From: an uncultured Actinomycetes bacterium
GTDB lineage: Bacteria; Actinomycetota; Acidimicrobiia; IMCC26256; PALSA-555
DNA length: 13,370 bases
Assembly (NCBI GenBank): GCA_937927875.1
Contig: CALEYV010000112.1
Coordinates: forward strand, 1-13,370
Direction of reading: 5' to 3'
Shown here: positions 6,168 through 12,791 of the stretch, in pieces
Numbering within the stretch: the stretch's first letter is position 1
How the letters are laid out: the number at the start of each line of letters is the position of its first letter
The notes under the pieces: model-generated
Told to the model about the DNA's origin: nothing
The model's database searches: none
The model's input: only the letters and a program-made list of their open reading frames with translations
Translations under genes and position numbers: made by a program

Positions 6168-6935
6168 TCAGCGCTGGTACTGGACGATGCGGGCGAAGTC
6201 GTCGGGGTCGAGCGACGCCCCGCCGACCAGCGCGCCGTCGATCTCGGGCATCGCCATGAGGTCGGCGATGTTGCCCGGCTTCACGCTCCCGCCGTACTGG
6301 ATGCGCATCTCGTCGGCGGTCGAGCTGTAGAGGCTGGCGAGGGCGCGGCGGATCTCGCCGATGGTGGCGTTGGCGTCGTCGGGGGTGGCGTTGCGGCCGG
6401 TGCCGATGCACCAGATCGGCTCGTAGGCGACGACGCAGCGCTCGGCGTCGGCGGCCCGCACGCCGTTGAACGCGGCCGCGATCTGGCCGGTGACCAGCTC
6501 GTCGGTGTCGCCGCGCTCGCGCTCCTCGAGGGTCTCGCCGACGCAGACGATGGGCGTCATGTCGTGCTTGAGGACCGCCTTGCAGATCTTGTTCACGTCC
6601 TCGTCGGTCTCGCCGAACAGCTGCCGGCGCTCCGAGTGGCCGACGATGACGTAGCGGACGGTGAGGCGGGCCAGCATCGGGGGGCTGATCGCCCCCGTAT
6701 ACGCGCCCTGCTCGGCCCAGTGGCAGGTCTGGGCGCCGAGCTGGATCGGGATCCGGTCGGCCTCGGTCAGCGTCTGCAGGGTGCGCAGGTCGGTGAAGGG
6801 CGGACAGACGACGACGTCGCAGGCCTCGTAGTCGGCAGGCTCGAGCCGGTACGAGAGCTTCTGGATGACCTGGATCGCGACCAGGTGGTCGTGGTGCATC
6901 TTCCAGTTCGCGGCGATGATCGGCCGGCGGGTCAT
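6168..6935 (-). CDS. tpiA: Triosephosphate isomerase
   Basis: Cytoplasmic (beta/alpha)8-barrel enzyme that interconverts dihydroxyacetone phosphate and glyceraldehyde 3-phosphate. The 255-aa product carries the full catalytic set: Asn10 and Lys12 in ANWKMH, His100 and Glu102 in VGHSERRQ, and base Glu172 in AYEPIWCIGTG, followed by the phosphate loop GGSVKPGN (215-222). Two positions are unusual. The dimer-interface loop reads GAYTGAIS (77-84), where most enzymes have GAFTGE-S. The hinged lid (loop 6) has Cys176 where Ala is typical. Neither removes a catalytic residue. ATG at 6935 overlaps the pgk stop by 4 nt (ATGA) and has GAGGG 6 nt upstream. It is co-transcribed with gap and pgk, and a 56-nt gap then leads to secG. 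Confidence 0.97.
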   Translation of the reverse strand: MTRRPIIAANWKMHHDHLVAIQVIQKLSYRLEPADYEACDVVVCPPFTDLRTLQTLTEADRIPIQLGAQTCHWAEQGAYTGAISPPMLARLTVRYVIVGHSERRQLFGETDEDVNKICKAVLKHDMTPIVCVGETLEERERGDTDELVTGQIAAAFNGVRAADAERCVVAYEPIWCIGTGRNATPDDANATIGEIRRALASLYSSTADEMRIQYGGSVKPGNIADLMAMPEIDGALVGGASLDPDDFARIVQYQR

Positions 6936-8104
6936 CGTCGTCCCTCGCGGAGCGCGGCGAGGCCGGGGAGGTCGCCCTGCTCGAGCAGCTCCAGGGTGGC
7001 GCCGCCCCCGGTGCTGACGTGGCTGACCGCGTCGGCGAGCCCGAAGCTGCGGATGGCGGCCGCGCTGTCACCGCCGCCGACCACCGTGAAACCGGGGCAG
7101 CGCGCCACCGCCTCCGCGACGCCGAGGGTGCCGGCCGCGAACGGGGCGAGCTCGAACATGCCCATCGGGCCGTTCCACAGCACGGTGGCGGCCGGCTCGA
7201 TGGACGCCGTGAACGCGGCGACGGTGGCCGGCCCGACGTCGAGTCCCTGCCAGCCGTCGGGGATGCCGTCCCGGTCCACGACCTTGGTGTCGGCGTCGGC
7301 GGCCGGCGCTCTTGCGACCACGATGTCGTCGGGGATGCGCACCCGGCCGGTGGCGAGCAGCCGGCGGCAGTCCTCGATCCGGTCCGGCTCGACCAGGCTG
7401 TCTCCGACCGGGCGCCCCTCGGCGGCGAAGAACGTGAACGCCATGGCGCCACCGACGAGCACGGTGTCGCAGTGGGCGACCAGGGCGTCGAGCACCCCGA
7501 GCTTGTCGCTCACCTTGACGCCGCCGAGGATGCCGACGAACGGCGAGGCGGGATCCTCGAGCAGCCCGGTCAGCACCCGCACCTCGCGCTCGAGGAGCCG
7601 TCCGCCCGCGCACGGGACCAGGCGCGGCGGGCCGACGATCGATGCGTGGGCCCGGTGCGACGCGCCGAAGGCCTCGTTGACGTAGGCGTCGGCGTCACCG
7701 GTCAGGCGTCGGACGAACTCGGGGTCGTTGGCGGTCTCACCGGGGTCGAAGCGCAGGTTCTCGAGCAGCAACATGTGGCCCGGCGCGAGGTCGGCGGTGG
7801 CGGCGTCCCGCTCCGGGCCCGTGATGGGGACGAGCGGGACCTCGGCGTCGAGGAGCTCGGCGAGCCGGGCCGCGACCGGCGCCAGCGAGAGCGCGGGGTC
7901 GGGGGCGCCCTTCGGCCGGCCGAGGTGCCCGCAGGCCACGACGCGCCCGCCCCGCTCGAGGAGCCAGCGCAGCGTCGGCAGGGCGGTGGTGATCCGCAGG
8001 TCGTCCTCGACCTTGCCGTCGCGCAGCGGCACGTTGAAGTCGACCCGGACCAGGACGCGGGACCCCTCGGCGAGGGGCAGGTCCTCGAGCTGCGGGAGCC
8101 TCAC
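6932..8104 (-). CDS. pgk: Phosphoglycerate kinase
   Basis: Transfers phosphate between 1,3-bisphosphoglycerate and ADP, the first ATP-forming step of glycolysis and reversible in gluconeogenesis. The 390-aa monomer is of normal bacterial length. N-domain substrate motifs are VRVDFN (19-24), HLGRPKG (60-66) and LENLRF (114-119). C-domain nucleotide motifs are GGVKVSDK (194-201), NGPMGMFE (311-318), GGGDSAAAI (343-351) and STGGGATLELLE (364-375). GTG at 8104 lies 4 nt after the gap stop codon and starts directly at the conserved N-terminus. The ribosome-binding site is weak, suggesting coupling to gap translation. Its stop overlaps tpiA by 4 nt, so the three glycolytic genes form a tight cassette. 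Confidence 0.97.
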   Translation of the reverse strand: MRLPQLEDLPLAEGSRVLVRVDFNVPLRDGKVEDDLRITTALPTLRWLLERGGRVVACGHLGRPKGAPDPALSLAPVAARLAELLDAEVPLVPITGPERDAATADLAPGHMLLLENLRFDPGETANDPEFVRRLTGDADAYVNEAFGASHRAHASIVGPPRLVPCAGGRLLEREVRVLTGLLEDPASPFVGILGGVKVSDKLGVLDALVAHCDTVLVGGAMAFTFFAAEGRPVGDSLVEPDRIEDCRRLLATGRVRIPDDIVVARAPAADADTKVVDRDGIPDGWQGLDVGPATVAAFTASIEPAATVLWNGPMGMFELAPFAAGTLGVAEAVARCPGFTVVGGGDSAAAIRSFGLADAVSHVSTGGGATLELLEQGDLPGLAALREGRR

Positions 8105-8108
8105 CCGC

Positions 8109-9140
8109 TCAGGAGGCGCCGACGAACGCGACCAGGTCGACGAGGCGGTTCGAGTAGCCCCACTCGTTGTCGTACCAGCCGAGGATCTTGACCAGCTTGC
8201 CGATGACCTGGGTGTCGAGCGACGAGAAGACGCACGACGCCGGGTTGCCGACGATGTCGGCCGACACCAGCGGCTCGTCGCTGTACTCGAGCACGCCCCG
8301 GTACGACGGGTCGTTGGCGGCCTCCGCGAACGCCGCGTTCACGTCGTCCGGCGTGACGTCCTTCCGCAGCTCGGCGGTGAGATCGGTGATCGAGCCGGTC
8401 GGCGTGGGGACGCGCAGCGCGGCCCCGTCGAGCCGGCCCTTCAGCGAGGGCAGGACCTGCCCGATGGCGCGGGCGGCCCCCGAGCTGGCGGGCACGATCG
8501 AGAGCGCGGCGGCCCGCATGCGGCGCAGGTCCGGCGCGCCCTTCCGGCTCGGGTGGGCGAGGTCCTGGAGCTGCTGGTCGCTCGTGTAGGCGTGCACGGT
8601 GGTCATGAGCCCCTGCTCGATCCCGTAGCGGTCGTCGAGCACCTTCGCCATCGGGGCCAGGCAGTTCGTCGTGCACGAGGCGTTCGAGATGACGGTGTGC
8701 GAGGCCGGGTCGTAGACCTGGTCGTTCACGCCGAGGCAGATGGTGGCGTCGGCGTCGCCGCTCGGCGCCGAGATGATGACCCGCTTCGCCCCTCCCTGGA
8801 GGTGCCCGGCCGCCTTCTCCCGGGCGGTGAAGAGCCCGGTCGACTCGATGACGACGTCAACGCCCTGGTCGCCCCACGGGATCTCGGCCGGGTCCATGAC
8901 CTCGAGCTTGCGGACCTCCCGACCGTCGACCGAGAAGCCGCTGTCGCTCGCCTTGACCTCGTGGCGGAGGGTGCCGCCGACCGAGTCGTGCTTGAGCAGG
9001 AACGCCATCGTGTTGCTGTCGCCCATCGGGTCGTTCACGGCCACCAGGTCCACGCCCGCGTCCGCACCCCGAGCCAGCAGTGCCCGGTAGAAGGAGCGGC
9101 CGATCCGGCCGAAGCCGTTGATCCCGACTCGCACGGTCAT
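8109..9140 (-). CDS. gap: Glyceraldehyde-3-phosphate dehydrogenase (phosphorylating, type I)
   Basis: Oxidises glyceraldehyde 3-phosphate to 1,3-bisphosphoglycerate with NAD+ reduction, feeding the Pgk encoded just downstream. The 343-aa product has the Rossmann motif GINGFGRIGR (6-15), Asp37 at the end of beta-2 (VND, typical of NAD preference), the catalytic site SNASCTTNC (152-160) with Cys156, and His183. The C-terminal motif WYDNEWGYSNR (322-332) is intact. The S-loop reads DLAHPSRKGAPDLRR (193-207), about six residues longer than the common DLPHKDLRR form, with Ala where NAD enzymes often have Pro. Cofactor preference is therefore not fully certain. ATG at 9140 is preceded by AGGGGG 6 nt upstream. 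The 16 nt between it and the yvcK stop leave no room for whiA. Confidence 0.96.
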   Translation of the reverse strand: MTVRVGINGFGRIGRSFYRALLARGADAGVDLVAVNDPMGDSNTMAFLLKHDSVGGTLRHEVKASDSGFSVDGREVRKLEVMDPAEIPWGDQGVDVVIESTGLFTAREKAAGHLQGGAKRVIISAPSGDADATICLGVNDQVYDPASHTVISNASCTTNCLAPMAKVLDDRYGIEQGLMTTVHAYTSDQQLQDLAHPSRKGAPDLRRMRAAALSIVPASSGAARAIGQVLPSLKGRLDGAALRVPTPTGSITDLTAELRKDVTPDDVNAAFAEAANDPSYRGVLEYSDEPLVSADIVGNPASCVFSSLDTQVIGKLVKILGWYDNEWGYSNRLVDLVAFVGAS

Positions 9141-9156
9141 CAGAAACCCCCTGGTC

Positions 9157-10050
9157 TCACGTCGACTCCAGCAGATCGGCCAGCGCAGGCGCCAATTTGG
9201 CGGGATCGTGGGCCAGCCCCGACGGCCGGGCGAGGTTCCCGGACGCGGTGCGCACGCCCCACGACTCGACGCGGGCCCGGTCGACCGGCAGCGCTCCGCC
9301 CGCCTCGGCGAGGAGCACGTCGACGCGGGCGCCGTGGTCGAGCACGGCGCGGAGGTGGTCGGCGCCGTCGAGGCCGGTCGTCTCGGGCGGCTGGGTCCGC
9401 AGGTTGCAGACCTGCACGACCTGGGCCGCGGTCTCGGTGACCGCGTCGCGCACGCCGCCGACGCAGAGCACGGGCAGCAGGCTCGTGTACAGCGACCCGG
9501 GCGCGAGCACGACCTGGTCGGCGGCCGCGATGGCGGCGACGGTGTCGGGATGCGCGGGCGCGTCGCTCGGCACCAGCTCGACCCGCCGGATGCGGCCCGC
9601 GACCGTCATCACCGCCACCTGGCCCTCCACCGACGCGCCCTCGACGTCGGCTTTCAGCACCACTCGCTCGGTCGTGGCCGGCCGCACCGTCCCCTGCACG
9701 CCGAGCAGCCGGGCCGCGGCGTCGATGGCGGCCACCGGGTCGCCGAGCGTCTCGCCGAGGCCGGCCAGCACCAGGTTGCCGAGCGGGTGGCCCTCGAGGT
9801 CGCCGGTCGCGAAGCGGTGCTCGAAGGCGGCCGGCCACACCCGGTCGTCGGCCGCCAGCGCCACCAGGCACTTGCGCAGGTCCCCGGGCGGGAGCACGTC
9901 GAGGTCGCGGCGGAGCCGCCCCGACGAGCCGCCGTCGTCGGCGACGCTGACCACCGCGGTGACGTCGCCGGCGTAGCGACGCGCGGCGCGCAGCGCCGCC
10001 GCCAGCCCGTGCCCGCCCCCGAGGGCGACGACGCGCGGCCGCTCACTCAC
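9157..10050 (-). CDS. yvcK: YvcK/CuvA-family gluconeogenesis and cell-envelope factor
   Basis: Member of the YvcK branch of the CofD-like superfamily. Homologues in Bacillus and mycobacteria (CuvA) bind UDP-sugars and link carbon source to cell-wall synthesis and cell shape; the exact biochemical activity is unsettled. The 297-aa product shows the nucleotide-binding glycine motif GGGHGL (11-16), VADDGGSSGRLRRDL (36-50), GDLRKCL (56-62), HPLGNL (88-93), PGSLYTSL (184-191) and CNLRTQPPET (215-224). GTG at 10050 is the first start in frame with the conserved VVALGGG strand and overlaps the end of rapZ by 8 nt. The frame upstream, to 10215, is a rapZ shadow. Context with rapZ distinguishes it from a true CofD, which would sit near F420 genes. 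Confidence 0.92.
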   Translation of the reverse strand: MSERPRVVALGGGHGLAAALRAARRYAGDVTAVVSVADDGGSSGRLRRDLDVLPPGDLRKCLVALAADDRVWPAAFEHRFATGDLEGHPLGNLVLAGLGETLGDPVAAIDAAARLLGVQGTVRPATTERVVLKADVEGASVEGQVAVMTVAGRIRRVELVPSDAPAHPDTVAAIAAADQVVLAPGSLYTSLLPVLCVGGVRDAVTETAAQVVQVCNLRTQPPETTGLDGADHLRAVLDHGARVDVLLAEAGGALPVDRARVESWGVRTASGNLARPSGLAHDPAKLAPALADLLEST

Positions 10051-10909
10051 GGTCGAGGTCCCGGTGGTGGACGGTGGGCCGGAAGCCGAGCTCCTCGAGC
10101 AGGCGGGCCAGCTCGGCCGCGATGACCACGCTGCGGTGCCGGCCGCCGGTGCAGCCGACGCCGATCGACAGGTACGACTTGCCCTCGCGGGCGAACGCGG
10201 GCAGCAGGAGCGCAAAGAGCGACCGCAGCTCGTCGAGGAAGGGACCGGCCTCGGGCTGCTCCAGGACGTAGGCGCGGACCCGCTCGTCGGTGCCGGGCAG
10301 GGGCCGGAGCTCGTCGACCCAGTGCGGGTTCGGGAGGAAGCGGCAGTCGAACACCAGGTCCACGTCGAGCGGGACCCCGTGCTTGAAGCCGAACGAGATG
10401 ATGCTGGTCTGCAGCGAGCCCGCCGCCGGCTCGCCGCGGAACAGCTCGTGGAGCCGGTCCCGCAGCTCGTGCACGTTCAGGTTCGAGGTGTCGACGACGA
10501 GGTCGGCCTCGCCCTTCAGCTCCTCGAGCAGGGTCCGCTCGTCGGCGATGCCGTCCGACACCCGGCCCGTCGTCGCCAGCGGGTGCGGCCGGCGGGACGC
10601 CTCGAAGCGTCGCACCAGCGCCTCGTCGCTGGCGTCGAGGAACAGGATGCTGGTGTGGGTGCCGGCGGCCCGCACCTCGGACAGCGCGACCTCGAGGTCG
10701 TCCATGAACGCGCCCGACCGCACGTCGACGACGAGCGCGAACCGGGTGCTGCGCTCCCGGTCCCGGCCCAGCTCGGCCACCTTCGGGATGAGCGCCGGCG
10801 GCAGGTTGTCGATCACGAAGTAGCCGAGGTCCTCGAGCACGTCGGCGGCCGACGACCGGCCCGCGCCCGACAGCCCGGTGATGATGGTGAGGTCGAGCGG
10901 CTGGCTCAT
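10043..10909 (-). CDS. rapZ: RapZ/YvcJ-family nucleotide-binding protein
   Basis: P-loop protein of the RapZ family. In E. coli RapZ is an RNA-binding adaptor controlling glucosamine-6-phosphate synthase through a small RNA; in Gram-positives YvcJ hydrolyses nucleotides and its role is less clear. The 288-aa product has the P-loop GLSGAGRSS (12-20), DNLPP (34-38), FLDASDE (90-96) and the C-terminal domain motifs SFGFKHG (172-178), DCRFLPNPHW (188-197) and GCTGGRHRSV (252-261). Arg18 stands in the usual Walker A lysine position, as in the actinobacterial homologues I remember. ATG at 10909 overlaps the uvrC stop by 4 nt and has GAGG 7 nt upstream. The frame upstream of it lies within uvrC and is not conserved. 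Confidence 0.95.
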   Translation of the reverse strand: MSQPLDLTIITGLSGAGRSSAADVLEDLGYFVIDNLPPALIPKVAELGRDRERSTRFALVVDVRSGAFMDDLEVALSEVRAAGTHTSILFLDASDEALVRRFEASRRPHPLATTGRVSDGIADERTLLEELKGEADLVVDTSNLNVHELRDRLHELFRGEPAAGSLQTSIISFGFKHGVPLDVDLVFDCRFLPNPHWVDELRPLPGTDERVRAYVLEQPEAGPFLDELRSLFALLLPAFAREGKSYLSIGVGCTGGRHRSVVIAAELARLLEELGFRPTVHHRDLDRE

Positions 10910-12765
10910 GCGCTCGCCTCGTGCAGCCGCGCGTAGACGGCCCGCCCCACCTTCTCCGGCAGCCACGGCAGCGCCACCAGGTCCTCCTCGGCGACCTGGC
11001 GCAGCCGCTTCACCGACCCGAACTCCTTCAGCAAGCGGGCGCGGCGGGTCGGGCCGAGGCCGGGCACGTCGTCGAGGACCGACCGGGTCGCGTGCTGCTC
11101 CCGCAGCCGGCGGTGGTACGTGATCGCGAACCGGTGGGCCTCGTCCCGGGCGGTCTGCAGCAGGTAGAGCGCCGGCGAGTCACGCGCGATCCGGACCGGC
11201 TCCTCCCGCCCCGGCCGGTACACCTCCTCGAACCGCTTGGCGAGCGCGGCCACCGAGATCTCCTCCAGCCCCAGCTCCTCGAGCACCCGGACCGCCACGT
11301 TGAGCTGCCCCCGCCCGCCGTCGATCAGCAGCAGGTTCGGCGGGTACGCGAAGCGCTTCCCGGCCCGGGCGCCCTGGTCGCGCTCGTCGAGGTAGCGCCG
11401 GAACCGGCGGGTCAGCACCTCCTCCATGGCGGCGAGGTCGTCCTGGCCCTCCTGGTGGCGCACCTTGAACCGGCGGTAGTCGGACCGCTTGGCGAGCCCG
11501 TCCTCGAGGACGACCATCGACCCGACGATGTCGGTCCCCTGCAGGTTCGAGATGTCGAAGCACTCGATCCGCAGCGGCGCCTCCGGCAGCGCCAGCGCGT
11601 CCTGCAGCGCGGTGAGCGCCCGGGCCCGGGCGTTGTGGTCGGAGGCGCGCCGCAGCTTGTGCACCGCGAACGCCTCCTCGGCGTTGCGCGTCACGGTCGC
11701 CAGCAGCTGGCGCTTGGCGCCCCGCTGCGGGACCCGGATCCGCACCGGGCCGCCCCGCACCTGGGTCAGCACGTCGGTGCTGAGCGCGACGTCCTCGGGG
11801 AGGGTCGGGACGAGCACCTCCCGCGGCACGTCCTCGGGCGGCGCGCCGGCGTAGAGCTGCTCGAGCAGGCCGCCCATCAGCACCGGCGGCTCGACGTCCT
11901 CGACCTTGTCGACCACGATCCCCTTGCGGCCGACGACCCGGCCGCGCCGCACGAAGAAGACCTGCACCGACGCCTCGAGGTTGTCCTCCGCGATGGCAAG
12001 CACGTCGAGGTCCTCCTCCTTGGCCGCCACCATCTGCTGGCGCTCGATGGCCTTGCGGACCGACGTGATCTGGTCCCGGAGCCGGGCCGCCCGCTCGAAC
12101 TCGAGCGCGTCGGCGGACTCGTGCATCTGCTTGTCGAGCCGGTCGAGGATCGGGGCCGTGTCCCCGTCGAGGAACGCGACCAGGTCGCTCGTCAGCCGCT
12201 CGTAGTCGGCGGCGTCGATGGCGCCGACGCACGGCGCCGCGCACTTCTCGATGTGGGCGTAGAGACAGGGCCGGCCGAGCCGGTGGTGGCGGTCGAACTT
12301 GGACTGGGTGCAGGTCCGGATCGGGAACGTCCGCAGCAGCAGGTCGAGCGTCTCCCGGATCGCATATGCGTGCGCGTACGGCCCGAAGTAGCGGACCCCC
12401 TTGCGCTTGGCGCCCCGCAGCACCATGGCCCGCGGCCACTCCTCGTCGAGGGTGACCGCCAGGTACGGGTAGGACTTGTCGTCCTTGTACCGGATGTTGA
12501 ACCGGGGCCGGTGCCGCTTGATGAGGTTGTACTCGAGGAAGACCGCCTCGACCTCGTTCTGCACCTCGATCCACTCCACCGAGGCGGCGGTGGTCACCAG
12601 CTGGCGGGTCCGTGGGGCGAGGGTGTCGGGGTCGGCGAAGTAGCTCGACAGCCGGCTGCGGAGGCTCTTGGCCTTCCCGACGTAGAGGACCCGGCCCTGG
12701 GCGTCGCAGAACTGGTACGAGCCGGGGGCGTCGGGGATCGAGCCGGCTTCGGGACGCTGGACCAC
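10906..12765 (-). CDS. uvrC: UvrABC excinuclease subunit C
   Basis: Makes both incisions flanking a DNA lesion in nucleotide excision repair after UvrA/UvrB damage recognition. The 619-aa product has every domain in order. The GIY-YIG nuclease is at about 12-95 (PGSYQF, LYVGKAKSLRSRL, and Glu78 in FLEYNLIK). A four-cysteine cluster is at 152, 167, 175 and 179. The UVR motif that binds UvrB is at about 207-241 (ALEFERAARLRDQI). The RNase H-like nuclease runs from about 398 with Asp404 (CFDISN) and Asp482 (LLIDGGRGQLN). The helix-hairpin-helix pair is at about 563-617 (VPGLGPTRRARLL). The start is GTG at 12765. An ATG at 12773 is out of frame, and open sequence further upstream runs through the preceding gene. 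It lies 26 nt after the preceding stop and overlaps rapZ by 4 nt. Confidence 0.97.
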   Translation of the reverse strand: MVQRPEAGSIPDAPGSYQFCDAQGRVLYVGKAKSLRSRLSSYFADPDTLAPRTRQLVTTAASVEWIEVQNEVEAVFLEYNLIKRHRPRFNIRYKDDKSYPYLAVTLDEEWPRAMVLRGAKRKGVRYFGPYAHAYAIRETLDLLLRTFPIRTCTQSKFDRHHRLGRPCLYAHIEKCAAPCVGAIDAADYERLTSDLVAFLDGDTAPILDRLDKQMHESADALEFERAARLRDQITSVRKAIERQQMVAAKEEDLDVLAIAEDNLEASVQVFFVRRGRVVGRKGIVVDKVEDVEPPVLMGGLLEQLYAGAPPEDVPREVLVPTLPEDVALSTDVLTQVRGGPVRIRVPQRGAKRQLLATVTRNAEEAFAVHKLRRASDHNARARALTALQDALALPEAPLRIECFDISNLQGTDIVGSMVVLEDGLAKRSDYRRFKVRHQEGQDDLAAMEEVLTRRFRRYLDERDQGARAGKRFAYPPNLLLIDGGRGQLNVAVRVLEELGLEEISVAALAKRFEEVYRPGREEPVRIARDSPALYLLQTARDEAHRFAITYHRRLREQHATRSVLDDVPGLGPTRRARLLKEFGSVKRLRQVAEEDLVALPWLPEKVGRAVYARLHEASA

Positions 12766-12791
12766 GGTCCCATTGTGGCGGCCCGTCCGGC

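Noticed and set aside
7728..9440. Plus-strand open frame of 570 codons spanning parts of pgk, gap and yvcK
   Set aside because: It crosses three recognised genes antisense and changes composition with each. This is expected in DNA with G or C at nearly all third positions, where stop codons are rare on the opposite strand.
9157..10050. CofD (F420 biosynthesis transferase) instead of YvcK
   Set aside because: The families are related, but VADDGGSSGRLR, GDLRKCL and the rapZ neighbour match YvcK, and no F420 genes are nearby.
12766..12791. CACAAT six bases before the uvrC GTG as a second leaderless promoter
   Set aside because: The box lacks the initial T that defines the actinobacterial TANNNT element, and the gene is only 26 nt from the preceding stop, so read-through is the simpler explanation.
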